A stretch of DNA of 64,000 bases, from positions 1-64,000 of the forward strand of contig JAAYDO010000209.1 in NCBI GenBank assembly GCA_012729225.1. The letters are read 5' to 3'. The notes under the pieces are model-generated. The model was not told the origin of the DNA and did no database searches. It saw nothing but the letters and a program-made list of their open reading frames with translations. The translations under genes were made by a program, and so were the position numbers. Shown here one piece after another: positions 18,790 to 28,792 of the stretch. Every line of letters begins with the position of its first letter. Position 1 is the first letter of the stretch. The stretch comes from Bacteroidales bacterium. GTDB taxonomy: Bacteria > Bacteroidota > Bacteroidia > Bacteroidales > Bacteroidaceae.

Positions 18790-20916
18790 TTATTGGCCCT
18801 TCCTCTTCAATCGGTCAGCATTCTTGTTTCTGACAGACTTGGCTCTGTCGGGTTTCTGCTTCGTTATCTTGAGCGGTTTCTGCTTTGGCAGAGCGAGAGA
18901 AACAGGATTCCAGTCCTGAGTGATTTCCCAACGAGCCTTCAGCGTCAAAGCATCAGGATAGTAATAGACAGGCTCTGGTTGCAGTTGCAGGTCGTAGTCG
19001 CCTGTATCCCAAACACCATTGCCATTGAGGTCTCGGAAGAGACGGAGGAAATAAGTGCCTGGAGAGATGAAATAGAAATCCGCTTTGCCACCTTGAGCCT
19101 TGATGGTCTTGACGGGTTTGTCGCTTGCATTGAGAAGTTGCACTATAGCGTCATCCCAGTTTCCTGTAGGCTCACCTGTTTCGGAGAGAGGCTGACCACC
19201 GAGGCGCACAAAAAGTGTGGAATAGGAATCAAGCCTTTTCATGCGGATTTGACGCTTCATAGACTCATTGCGCTTGCCATAGATATTGACAAAGGCAGCG
19301 GTGTCAATCTCCACCTGATAGGATGAGTCTGCCTCCCACTCTGCATAGAGACGGTAGGTCTTGACACGGCCTGGCACCTGACGGAAGATGAAGTTGGCTG
19401 GTGTGAAGATGGAATCTCTTCGTGTGCCAAAGCGTATCTTGGAGAGATCGACAGTTTCAAGCGGTTCTTCAAACGTGAAATCCACATTCTGGTCAGGGTT
19501 CATGGCTTGGATGTTGTTGCTCAAACGAATGTCAAGGAACTCTTCTGGCATAGGAGGAATCACGATGTCCTCATCCTCTTCCTTGCTTCTTCGACGCCTT
19601 CTCCTGTCTTCTGAAGAGGAACTCTCCTCTTTTTCTTCTTTGATGGCAGGATTGTTACGAGCCTCCTCCTTCGCCTTTGCCTCAGCAGCACGGCGTTCTG
19701 TTCTCACCCTTTGTCGGTATTCCTTCACCCACTCCTCATAGCGTCCTTTCGCCTCACGTGCCATGCGTTCCTTGCTCATCTTTGACACCAGTCGAAGGGT
19801 ATCAGTTGTGATTGACAAACGACCAGCCGTGTCTGTCTCGAAGAAATCCAACTGAATCTGGAGTGTGTCAAGATTGTAGATGAGAGAATCCTTAATCCAA
19901 TAATCAAGTGTGTCCTTACGCTCATTGACATCTACCACAAAGGCATCTTGGCTATTGAAGTTGAGACCTGTGAGACGAGGAAGCGTGTCACTTGGGGCTG
20001 TGAAGACCAATGTGAACTTATGCAATACAGGACGCTCGCTCTTCAGCAAGTGGCGGTCCTGCAAGGATGACTCAAATGCAGTAAGCACCACATCGTCGGG
20101 GAAGTAGTGGATATAAGGTATGTATCTGATGGAGTCGTAGTGGATGCTATCGTGCCAAATGGTATCTGTACGCACATCTGGCGCACTGGAAGTGGTGAGG
20201 ATACGCTTGGAGAAAGCCACCTTCTCTGCCTTCTGATCATAGATGAAGTTTCGGTTGAGGTCTTGAAGTGCAAAGGCACGATACTCACCGTAGGCGAGTC
20301 CCTTGATGACAAAATGCCCACGACTGTCTGTGCGAGAGATGCGCTCGAAAGGTTTCTGATAGAAGATGGAATCGCTTGTGATATTCTCTACTTTGTAGAG
20401 ACCTACCAGTATGCCCTTGATGGGTTCAAGGTCGCTGGCATTGAGCACATGGCCTGACACCTGAAAGGTATCTACACTTTCGCCTGTTGAAAAGGTGAAC
20501 GCATAGTCACCATAGGGATTGCCCTCGTTGTTGTCCACAATGGCATCTGCAAAGTCAATGGTATAAGTTGTGTTGGCCTTGAGGGAGTCGAGCAGTTTGA
20601 CAGTAATACGTCGTCCATTGGCATCTATCTCTGGCTGTTCTATCTGAGGAGGAGAAATGACGACCTTCTCGTTTGCATTCTCAATGGTGACCATCTCATC
20701 AAACTCAATAGTGATGGTCTTGACATTCTTCTCGTTGGCAGAACCAAACTTAGGAGAGGTGTGAACCACACGAGGAGGAGTATCATCGTAAGGACCTCCA
20801 TCTGGACTGCCAATTCGTGCACAAGCATAGCATAGCAACAGGAATGCTGCTATAAGCACGAGAGTGAAGAGACGGAAATGAGATGAATGGAATCTGTTCA
20901 TTAAATCTGGCATCAA
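18790..20916 (-). CDS. Ig-like (Big_5) domain lipoprotein
   Basis: LLLCYACARIGSPDGGPYDDTPPRVVHTSPKFGSANEKNVKTITIEFDEMV; lipobox-like Cys. Confidence 0.8.
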   Translation of the reverse strand: MMPDLMNRFHSSHFRLFTLVLIAAFLLLCYACARIGSPDGGPYDDTPPRVVHTSPKFGSANEKNVKTITIEFDEMVTIENANEKVVISPPQIEQPEIDANGRRITVKLLDSLKANTTYTIDFADAIVDNNEGNPYGDYAFTFSTGESVDTFQVSGHVLNASDLEPIKGILVGLYKVENITSDSIFYQKPFERISRTDSRGHFVIKGLAYGEYRAFALQDLNRNFIYDQKAEKVAFSKRILTTSSAPDVRTDTIWHDSIHYDSIRYIPYIHYFPDDVVLTAFESSLQDRHLLKSERPVLHKFTLVFTAPSDTLPRLTGLNFNSQDAFVVDVNERKDTLDYWIKDSLIYNLDTLQIQLDFFETDTAGRLSITTDTLRLVSKMSKERMAREAKGRYEEWVKEYRQRVRTERRAAEAKAKEEARNNPAIKEEKEESSSSEDRRRRRRSKEEDEDIVIPPMPEEFLDIRLSNNIQAMNPDQNVDFTFEEPLETVDLSKIRFGTRRDSIFTPANFIFRQVPGRVKTYRLYAEWEADSSYQVEIDTAAFVNIYGKRNESMKRQIRMKRLDSYSTLFVRLGGQPLSETGEPTGNWDDAIVQLLNASDKPVKTIKAQGGKADFYFISPGTYFLRLFRDLNGNGVWDTGDYDLQLQPEPVYYYPDALTLKARWEITQDWNPVSLALPKQKPLKITKQKPDRAKSVRNKNADRLKRKGQ

Positions 20917-20939
20917 ACAATTCGCAAGTAATCAGGGAA

Positions 20940-22469
20940 TCACTGCTTGTTCATTTCGAGGAGTTCCTCGATATACTGACGTGAGTTGCTGAGGCGTGGA
21001 ATCTTGTGCTGACCGCCCAACTTACCTTTACCTTTGAGCCACTCATCGAAAAGCCCTGGCTTAGCCACAACAATCTCAAGGGGCTGAAGCGTGATGTTCT
21101 TATGACGCTTGGCCTCATAGTCTGAGTTGATAGCCTGAAGTGAGCGGTCGAGGATAAGTGCAAACTCATTGACATCTGCAGGCATCTTGGCAAAGTCTAT
21201 CATCCACTGGTGACGGCACTTGGCATTGCTGTCCATGAAAATAGGGGCAGCGGTATAATCCTTGACCTGAGCACCTGTGGCCACACATGCCTGAAGAAGG
21301 CCCTTCTCCGCATTGTCCACTATGAGTTCCTCTCCAAAAGCATTGATGAAATGCTTGGTACGACCTGTGATGCAGAACTTATAAGGGTCTTTCTGAGAGA
21401 ACTTGACCGTGTCGCCAATCAGATAGCGCCACAGACCGCAGGAGGTGCTGATGATCATGGCATAGTTGATGCCTGGCTCCACATCCCAAAGTGGCACGAC
21501 CTTGCTCTCGTCTATCGGATAGCCATTGCTATCAAGGTTGTCCATAGGGCAGAACTCATAGAACACTCCATAATCTATCATCAGAAGCATATTAGGATCG
21601 CTGAGGTCATTCTGCAAACCGAAGAAACCTTCACTTGCATTGTATGTTTCCATATAATGCATGTTGGGCAGACCTATGATGTTTTTGTATTGCTCACGGT
21701 AAGGGGTGAAAGCCACCCCACCGTGGAAGAACACCTCAAGGTTTGGCCACACCTCGTCAAGGCGATCCACGCCCTTGAGTTCCATCACTCGGTTGAGCAC
21801 ACTGAGCATCCATGAAGGCACACCACTGATATTGGTGATGTTCATGTCCATTGCCGCACGTGCAATCTTATCTCGTTTTTCCTCAAAGTCGCTCAAGAGG
21901 GCTATATTCTTTTGAGGCACACGAATGAACTTTGCCGCAGAAGGGATATTCTCTATCAGAATGGCTGAGAGGTCGCCCACAAGACTCTTGGGTGTGTTGA
22001 GATTGGGAGAGTGACTACCACCAAGGATGAGACCTTTGCCAGAGAAGAACTTGCTCTTAGGATTGATGTGGAGATAGCTCACTACACAGTCTGTACCACC
22101 CTTATAGTGGATATTCTTGAGACCCTCACCACTCACTGGAATAAACTTACTCTTGTCGTTGGTCGTGCCAGAAGACTTGGCATACCACCTCACCACACCT
22201 GGCCAGAGGACATTGGCATTACCCTCACGCATCCTACGTATGTAACTCTTCAGTTCCTCGTAGGTATTGACGTGCACATTCTTGCGAAACTGTTCATAAG
22301 AATCAATCTCGTCATAGTGATGGTCTGCGCCCCACTCCGTCTTGTTGCCTTGACGAATGAGGTGACGGAATATTTTGAGTTGTAAATCCTTTGCTCTGGT
22401 GGAATATTTCTCCAACTGCTTCTGTCTGCGAGAGAAATAAATCTTATTAAGAATTCTCGTAGTATTCAT
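20940..22469 (-). CDS. GH3 auxin-responsive promoter family protein (acyl-adenylating/amide synthetase fold)
   Basis: MNTTRILNKIYFSRRQKQLEKY..., WYAKSSGTTNDKSKFIPVS, METYNASEGFFG; ATG at 22469 preferred over ORF start 22610. Confidence 0.88.
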   Translation of the reverse strand: MNTTRILNKIYFSRRQKQLEKYSTRAKDLQLKIFRHLIRQGNKTEWGADHHYDEIDSYEQFRKNVHVNTYEELKSYIRRMREGNANVLWPGVVRWYAKSSGTTNDKSKFIPVSGEGLKNIHYKGGTDCVVSYLHINPKSKFFSGKGLILGGSHSPNLNTPKSLVGDLSAILIENIPSAAKFIRVPQKNIALLSDFEEKRDKIARAAMDMNITNISGVPSWMLSVLNRVMELKGVDRLDEVWPNLEVFFHGGVAFTPYREQYKNIIGLPNMHYMETYNASEGFFGLQNDLSDPNMLLMIDYGVFYEFCPMDNLDSNGYPIDESKVVPLWDVEPGINYAMIISTSCGLWRYLIGDTVKFSQKDPYKFCITGRTKHFINAFGEELIVDNAEKGLLQACVATGAQVKDYTAAPIFMDSNAKCRHQWMIDFAKMPADVNEFALILDRSLQAINSDYEAKRHKNITLQPLEIVVAKPGLFDEWLKGKGKLGGQHKIPRLSNSRQYIEELLEMNKQ

Positions 22470-22488
22470 TGCAATAATATTTATGTTG

Positions 22489-22496
22489 CAAAGATA
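22489..22496 (-). promoter_or_regulatory. -7 box TATCTTTG for GH3-family gene
   Basis: caaagata on + strand 20 bp upstream of ATG. Confidence 0.5.
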
Positions 22497-22587
22497 CGAA
22501 AAAAAGTTAGGAGTGAGAAGCAAGGCATAGAGTTTTGTTATTGTTTCAAGAAAAAGACGGTTAAAACAAAACAAAAAACATGCCACT

Positions 22588-23511
22588 CTATACCTTTTCC
22601 TCCTTTGCATTTTTGATTCCCATCAATAGTTCCTTGTCACGCTTGATGCGCTTGAGAGCCTGTCTGGCAGCATTTTGATCGCTTTCTTTCTTGCTGTAGC
22701 CATCGCCTGTTCCACAAGAGATGCCCTCTACAAACGCAATGGAGTGGAATACTGGTGTATTGTTGTTTCCTTCCTCACGGGACTCTTTCCGCTTGAAATC
22801 GAATGAATATTGGTTCTTCTGACACCACTCTATCAAGCCACTCTTGAAGTTGATGTCTTGTTTTGCCATGCTCTCTATATCAACATGTTTTTGGAACACT
22901 TGTTCCTCAAGAAAACGATAGCAATAAGCATAGCCACGATCAAGATAGATGGCACCAACGAACGCCTCGAAGGCATTTCCACCCATAAAACTATTATGAC
23001 CAGTGGTGATTGCACCTGCATGGCGAATGAGTTTGTCAAGTCCCAACTCGTGGGAGATTTTGTTGAGCGAACTACGGCACACAATCTTACTGCGCAGCGT
23101 GGTGAGAAAGCCTTCTTGCTTGTCACTATAGTGCTTATAAAGTATATCCGCAACAATCGCTCCCAGCATGGCATCGCCCAAGAACTCCAGCCGCTCATTG
23201 TTCACATGATGACCGGCTGAAGACCTTGAGATTTGACTGGAAGAGACACTTGCTCCATCTGCTCTGTTGGATACCGAAGTGCTATTGGTATTGAACTTCG
23301 CCATCCCCACAGCCATTCGACGTCTTTTCTCGCCTTTTGTCTCCTTGCGTCCCACCTGTTTGCGATAAGCCACAGACTTGTGAACCAATGCCAACTGATA
23401 GAGACTTGTGTCGTGAGGATAAAAACCGAGGATAGACTTTAATCGTAAATAAGGCTTCTTCTCAGAAACGAAAAGAAGCCTTATTTTATCTAAGAAATCT
23501 GAAATAATCAC
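22588..23511 (-). CDS. rnc: Ribonuclease III
   Basis: NERLEFLGDAMLGAIVADILY; FEAFVGAIYLDRGY; dsRBD C-terminus. Confidence 0.95.
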   Translation of the reverse strand: MIISDFLDKIRLLFVSEKKPYLRLKSILGFYPHDTSLYQLALVHKSVAYRKQVGRKETKGEKRRRMAVGMAKFNTNSTSVSNRADGASVSSSQISRSSAGHHVNNERLEFLGDAMLGAIVADILYKHYSDKQEGFLTTLRSKIVCRSSLNKISHELGLDKLIRHAGAITTGHNSFMGGNAFEAFVGAIYLDRGYAYCYRFLEEQVFQKHVDIESMAKQDINFKSGLIEWCQKNQYSFDFKRKESREEGNNNTPVFHSIAFVEGISCGTGDGYSKKESDQNAARQALKRIKRDKELLMGIKNAKEEKV

Positions 23512-23514
23512 TGA

Positions 23515-24777
23515 TTACTGATATTTCTTGAAAATTACACTTGCGTTGTGACCACCAAAGCCGAAAGTGTTGCTAAGAGCGACATTCACGGTGCGCTGCT
23601 GAGCCTTGTTGAAAGTGAAATTGAGGTTGTAGTCAATTTCAGGATCTTGGTCATCATCAGCGTGATTGATGGTAGGAGGAACTATATCGTTCTTCACTGC
23701 AAGAACACTAATCATTGCTTCTACTGCTCCTGCCGCACCAAGAAGGTGACCTGTCATGGATTTTGTAGAACTGATGTTGAGTTTATAGGCTGCATCGCCA
23801 AACACCTCTTTGATGGCCTTTGCCTCAGAGATGTCACCCACATGAGTGGATGTGCCGTGCACATTGATGTAGTCCACATCCTCTGGCTTGATACCAGCAT
23901 CCTTGAGGGCGCGCTGCATCACAAGTTTTGCACCGAAACCTTCTGGATGAGTAGCTGTGATGTGATAAGCGTCGGCAGACATGCCTGCACCGATCATCTC
24001 AGCATAAATCTTGGCACCACGCGCTTTAGCATGCTCCAGTTCCTCAAGAATCAGAATACCTGCACCTTCACCCATGACAAAACCGTCACGGCTTGCACTG
24101 AATGGGCGGCTTGCCTTCTCTGGCTCGTCATTGCGAGTAGAGAGTGCCTTCATGGCATTGAAGCCACCTACGCCAGATGCCCATATTGCAGCCTCAGCAC
24201 CACCTGTAACAATGGCATTAGCTTTGCCGAGACGAATGAGGTTGAATGCATCTGCGATTGCATTTGAAGATGAAGCACAAGCGGAAGTTGTTGTGTAGTT
24301 TGGTCCGCGGAATCCATACTGAATGGAGATATGACCAGCGGCAATATCTGCAATCATCTTAGGGATGAAGAATGGATTGAACTTTGGGCCGAGCTGTGGA
24401 CCACCAAGAGCGTAGTTGCCAGCTTCTTCCTCGAAAGTCTTAATACCTCCGATACCTACACCGAGCACAACTCCAATTTCGTCCTTGTCCACTGTCTCAA
24501 GGTCCATTCCAGAATCCTTCAGGGCCATATTGGCAGCAACGACTGCATACTGGGTGTAGAGGTCCATCTTGCGAACTTCCTTGCGATCAATGAAATCAGC
24601 ATAACTGAAGCCCTTCACCTCGCATGCGAACTGAGTCTTGAACTGTGAAGCGTCGAAATGAGTAATAGGACCAGCGCCACTCTTACCAGCCTTGAGGTTT
24701 TCCCAAGACTCCTCAGCAGTGTTGCCGAGTGGAGTCAAAGCGCCAATACCTGTTACAACAACTCTCTTTAATTCCAT
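23515..24777 (-). CDS. fabF: Beta-ketoacyl-ACP synthase II
   Basis: VVTGIGALTPLG; TTSACASSSNAI; STKSMTGHLLGAAGAVEA. Confidence 0.97.
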   Translation of the reverse strand: MELKRVVVTGIGALTPLGNTAEESWENLKAGKSGAGPITHFDASQFKTQFACEVKGFSYADFIDRKEVRKMDLYTQYAVVAANMALKDSGMDLETVDKDEIGVVLGVGIGGIKTFEEEAGNYALGGPQLGPKFNPFFIPKMIADIAAGHISIQYGFRGPNYTTTSACASSSNAIADAFNLIRLGKANAIVTGGAEAAIWASGVGGFNAMKALSTRNDEPEKASRPFSASRDGFVMGEGAGILILEELEHAKARGAKIYAEMIGAGMSADAYHITATHPEGFGAKLVMQRALKDAGIKPEDVDYINVHGTSTHVGDISEAKAIKEVFGDAAYKLNISSTKSMTGHLLGAAGAVEAMISVLAVKNDIVPPTINHADDDQDPEIDYNLNFTFNKAQQRTVNVALSNTFGFGGHNASVIFKKYQ

Positions 24778-24779
24778 AA

Positions 24780-25016
24780 TTACTTAGCGTTCTGCTCGAT
24801 GTAAGCGATAGCATCACCTACTGTAGTGATCTTTTCAGCCTGATCGTCTGGAATGTTGATGCCGAATGCCTTCTCAAATTCCATGATAAGTTCTACAGTG
24901 TCCAAAGAGTCAGCACCGAGGTCGTTAGTGAAACTTGCTTCTGGCTTTACTTCAGCTTCATCAACGTTGAGCTTCTCAACGATGATTGATTTTACTCTTG
25001 ATTCAATTTCAGACAT
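24780..25016 (-). CDS. acpP: Acyl carrier protein
   Basis: 78 aa; [35 protein letters not shown]. Confidence 0.98.
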   Translation of the reverse strand: MSEIESRVKSIIVEKLNVDEAEVKPEASFTNDLGADSLDTVELIMEFEKAFGINIPDDQAEKITTVGDAIAYIEQNAK

Positions 25017-25081
25017 AATCTTGAATTTTAAATTGTTAATTGATATTTATCTTTTTTGTCACTTATATACGTTTCGCTGTG

Positions 25082-25089
25082 CAAAGGTA
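25082..25089 (-). promoter_or_regulatory. -7 box TACCTTTG for acpP-fabF-rnc
   Basis: caaaggta on + strand upstream of acpP. Confidence 0.55.
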
Positions 25090-25212
25090 GGAATATTTTT
25101 TTTGATATAAACAAGAATATCCCCACAAAAAGCATTTTTACTGCACAATTTATGGCATATTGAGCATAAAATGTGCTAAAAGTCTATGTTTTGTACAACA
25201 GTTTTGACAATG

Positions 25213-27018
25213 CTACTCATCACGATTAGCACGTTTACGCTCCAAGTGGTCGAGAATAATTTTGCGAATACGCATGCTTTTTGGAGTCACCTCCACATAC
25301 TCATCACCCTTGATGTACTCAAGCGCCTCCTCAAGAGAGAGGATGACCGGAGGGATGATGCGAGCCTTTTCATCTGTACCACTGGCACGAACGTTGGTCA
25401 GCTGTTTGGCCTTGGTCACATTGATTACCAGGTCTATCTCATGCACATGCTCGCCTACCACCTGACCTGCATAGACCGTATCCTGTGGATTGATGAAGAA
25501 CTTGCCCCTGTCCTGCAAGTGGTCGATAGCATAAGCAAATGCCGTGCCAGACTCCATTGCAATGAGTGAACCATTGGTGCGACGAGTAATCTCACCCTTA
25601 AAAGGCTGATAACTTTTGAAGCGATGAGCCATGATAGCCTCACCCTGACTGGCTGTGAGCACATTGGTGCGCAGACCGATGATACCACGAGAAGGAATCT
25701 CAAACTCGATATTCACACGTTCACCCTGAGACTCCATGCTCACCATCTCGCCCTTACGACGAGTGACCATATCAATCATCTTGCTGGAAAACTCCTCTGG
25801 CACATTGATGGTCAATTCCTCAACAGGTTCCCACTTCTGGCCTTCAACCTCCTTATAGATTACTTGTGGCTGTCCCACCTGAAGTTCGTATCCCTCACGA
25901 CGCATCGTCTCAATGAGCACCGAGAGGTGTAGCACACCACGTCCGCTCACAATCCATTGGTCGGTAGTGCCTTCCTTCAGCTGGATTCTCAAAGCCAAGT
26001 TTTTCTCCAATTCCTTATAGAGGCGGTCGCCGATATGTCGGCTGGTGCAGAACTTGCCTTCCTTGCCAAAGAAAGGAGAGTTATTGATGGTGAAGAGCAT
26101 GGACATAGTAGGCTCGTCGATAGAGATGGTTGGCAATGCCTCTGGCTCTTCAAAGTCACAGATGGTGTCACCTATCTCAAAGTTTGACAAACCAATCACC
26201 GCACAGATGTCACCTGAATTGACTTCCTCTGTGGCACGGTGTCCCATACCTTCAAATGTATGCAGTTCCTTAATCTTCGTCTTTTCCTTGCTTCCATCAC
26301 GGTGCACAATGGTGATGTTCTGACCTGCCTTGAGCGTGCCACGATGCACACGACCCACAGCGATTCTACCTGTATAAGTAGAATAGTCAAGAGAAGTGAT
26401 CAACATCTGTGGAGTGCCCTCCAATCTCTCAGGAGTAGGAATCTTGTCCAGAATCACATCAAGCAGATAAGTGATGTTGTCTGTTGGCACATGATAGTCT
26501 GGTCCCATCCAGCCTTGCTTGGCAGAGCCATACACAACAGGAAAATCCAACTGGTCCTCAGTGGCATTGAGTGCAAACATGAGGTCAAACACCATTTCAT
26601 ACACCTCTTCAGGACGGCAGTTAGGTTTGTCCACCTTGTTCACCACCACCACAGGCTTCAGTCCTATCTCCAATGCTTTCTGCAACACAAAGCGAGTCTG
26701 AGGCATTGGCCCTTCAAAGGCATCCACCAAGAGGATGCATCCATCTGCCATATTGAGCACGCGCTCCACCTCTCCACCAAAGTCAGAGTGCCCAGGAGTG
26801 TCAATGACATTGATTTTTGTACCCTTGTAATTGATAGAAACGTTTTTCGAAAGAATAGTTATCCCGCGTTCTCTTTCAAGTTCATTGTTATCCAGAATTA
26901 AGTCGCCTGTCTGCTGATTCTCACGAAAGAGGTTTCCGGCAAGCAACATTTTGTCGACCAACGTGGTCTTGCCATGGTCAACATGTGCAATAATTGCAAT
27001 GTTTCTAATGTCTTGCAT
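25213..27018 (-). CDS. typA: Translational GTPase TypA/BipA
   Basis: [48 protein letters not shown]. Confidence 0.97.
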   Translation of the reverse strand: MQDIRNIAIIAHVDHGKTTLVDKMLLAGNLFRENQQTGDLILDNNELERERGITILSKNVSINYKGTKINVIDTPGHSDFGGEVERVLNMADGCILLVDAFEGPMPQTRFVLQKALEIGLKPVVVVNKVDKPNCRPEEVYEMVFDLMFALNATEDQLDFPVVYGSAKQGWMGPDYHVPTDNITYLLDVILDKIPTPERLEGTPQMLITSLDYSTYTGRIAVGRVHRGTLKAGQNITIVHRDGSKEKTKIKELHTFEGMGHRATEEVNSGDICAVIGLSNFEIGDTICDFEEPEALPTISIDEPTMSMLFTINNSPFFGKEGKFCTSRHIGDRLYKELEKNLALRIQLKEGTTDQWIVSGRGVLHLSVLIETMRREGYELQVGQPQVIYKEVEGQKWEPVEELTINVPEEFSSKMIDMVTRRKGEMVSMESQGERVNIEFEIPSRGIIGLRTNVLTASQGEAIMAHRFKSYQPFKGEITRRTNGSLIAMESGTAFAYAIDHLQDRGKFFINPQDTVYAGQVVGEHVHEIDLVINVTKAKQLTNVRASGTDEKARIIPPVILSLEEALEYIKGDEYVEVTPKSMRIRKIILDHLERKRANRDE

Positions 27019-27030
27019 ATATGTTATTTC

Positions 27031-27049
27031 GAAATCGGTTGCAAAGTTA
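27031..27049. repeat. Left arm of perfect 19-bp inverted repeat containing typA -7 box
   Basis: gaaatcggttgcaaagtta; reverse complement at 27188-27206. Confidence 0.9.
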
Positions 27050-27187
27050 CGGAAAAATAATGGATAATCTTCATGAACCGCCTACATTTAACCCCCAAAG
27101 AAGTCAAAATAGATGTTTCTTGAACCTTTTTTAAGCGAAGAAACAAAAAAACAGCAGTCAGATGACTGATTATCAAGATGAAATGTT

Positions 27188-27206
27188 TAACTTTGCAACC
27201 GATTTC
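27188..27206. repeat. Right arm of perfect 19-bp inverted repeat containing rpsO -7 box TAACTTTG
   Basis: taactttgcaaccgatttc. Confidence 0.9.
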
Positions 27207-27280
27207 CTGCGAGCAGGCCATTCTGCTGAAAGAATCCCTGCGCGTTGGACAACACATTATTAATATATAATACATTATTT

Positions 27281-27550
27281 ATGTACTTAGATTCAGCAAA
27301 GAAGGCAGAGATCTTCGCCGAGTATGGCGCTTCTGCCACTGACACAGGTTCTTGCGAGAGCCAAGTTGCACTTCTCACCTACCGCATTCAGCACCTCACT
27401 GAGCACGTGAAGGCTAATCACAAGGATTATGCCACCAACCGTTCACTCGTGAAGCTCGTAGGTCAGCGTCGTCGTTACCTTTCTTACCTCAAGAAGAAGG
27501 ACATCGAGCGCTATCGTGCACTCATCAAGAAGCTTGGTCTCCGTAAGTAA
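27281..27550 (+). CDS. rpsO: 30S ribosomal protein S15
   Basis: 89 aa from ATG 27281: MYLDSAKKAEIFAEYGASATDTGSCESQVALLTYRIQHLTEHVKANHKD. Confidence 0.97.
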   Translation: MYLDSAKKAEIFAEYGASATDTGSCESQVALLTYRIQHLTEHVKANHKDYATNRSLVKLVGQRRRYLSYLKKKDIERYRALIKKLGLRK

Positions 27551-27570
27551 TCTTCCGGACCAGAACAAGC

Positions 27571-27604
27571 AAGGACGCATACCACAAGGCATGCGTCCTT
27601 TTTT
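27571..27604 (+). terminator. Rho-independent terminator of rpsO
   Basis: aaggacgcat-loop-atgcgtcctt perfect 10-bp stem followed by T-run. Confidence 0.88.
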
Positions 27605-27618
27605 GTTTCCATGCCCTA

Positions 27619-27680
27619 TCACCCCCATGCTTCTGCGAGCCTTCGGTATGACTTCGACACGCCTTCGGGATAAGACATGC
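27619..27680 (+). repeat. 11-bp iteron element, copy 2
   Basis: cccccatgcttctgcga + gccttcggtat|gacttcgacac|gccttcgggat + aag. Confidence 0.8.
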
Positions 27681-27704
27681 ACTGTTGCCCACAGCACACA
27701 CCCT

Positions 27705-28625
27705 TCATTTGATTCCTTCTGCTTGTCGTCTCAACCATTCCTCCTTGGTGCGACTCCATCGCTTATGAGTCCAGAGCCACATCTCAGGATGAGACTGGAT
27801 GTCTTCTTCGAGGAGACGGAAGAACTCATTGGTCAGTGTGTTCTCCGGAAGGTCATTGGCACTGTCTGCCATGTGGATGAGTTCTATTTCGTAATAGCCT
27901 CTCTTGGGACGAGTCATACGACCATAAGTGAAGAAGGCATCCACCTTTCTTCCGATGTGCTCAGCACCAATGAACACAGCAGTGTCGTGATTGAGGAAAG
28001 GGACAAAATGATGAATGCTGTTCCACTTGGGCTGCTGGTCGCTGATGAAACCTATCATGTAGTTCGTTCCATCACCTCGCATCTGCAAAATACGGCGGAA
28101 AGTCTCCTTCATCTCAATGCTCACACCTCCATACTGATCTCTCAAATCAAGCAGAAGTTGATTCATGAAACGATTGTACACATGGTGGTATATCTGCCCC
28201 GAACGGGCTTCGGGCTGAAGCCAATGGTTAAGACATGCCAACCATTCCCAGTTTCCGAAATGAGCGAGATAGAAGAAGTTGAACTGTTTGCCTGTCTCCT
28301 CAAATTTCTTCTTCACCTCGTCAATGCCCTTATACTTCATTCTGCGCATGATCTCTTCCCTATCCATCACGAGCATCTTGATGACCTCCACCCAGTTGTC
28401 GCAGAACTGATGATAGAACTTTATCTCTATCTCCTTGAGTTCGGCATCTGATTTGTCGGGGAAGGCAGTGCGCAAGTTGTCGCGAACCACCTTGGTGCGA
28501 TAGATTCTTCTCACAAAGAAACAGAGAAAATCAGAAAGGGCATAAAGCACTGGAAACGGCAATATGCCGATGGTCCAAAGCCAGCCTTTCAGCAGTTTGT
28601 ATCTAAATTTGAATGTTTCTGTCAT
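27705..28625 (-). CDS. Lysophospholipid/lipid A acyltransferase family protein (LpxL/HtrB-like)
   Basis: LAHFGNWEWL; GFISDQQPKWN; HPEMWLWTHKRWSR; start MTETFKF at 28625 preferred. Confidence 0.88.
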   Translation of the reverse strand: MTETFKFRYKLLKGWLWTIGILPFPVLYALSDFLCFFVRRIYRTKVVRDNLRTAFPDKSDAELKEIEIKFYHQFCDNWVEVIKMLVMDREEIMRRMKYKGIDEVKKKFEETGKQFNFFYLAHFGNWEWLACLNHWLQPEARSGQIYHHVYNRFMNQLLLDLRDQYGGVSIEMKETFRRILQMRGDGTNYMIGFISDQQPKWNSIHHFVPFLNHDTAVFIGAEHIGRKVDAFFTYGRMTRPKRGYYEIELIHMADSANDLPENTLTNEFFRLLEEDIQSHPEMWLWTHKRWSRTKEEWLRRQAEGIK

Positions 28626-28792
28626 ATTTGAAATCGAACAAGAATAACGAAGAGAGTAAAGCAAAGCACGAACTGCAGAATCCAACACACCATTGGTCCA
28701 TGAGAAGCAAGCCTATGAGCCTCTTACCGCATAGGACACACTGGATTACCACCATTCACTTCATTTGATTTCGCACACTTCACCCTCATAAT

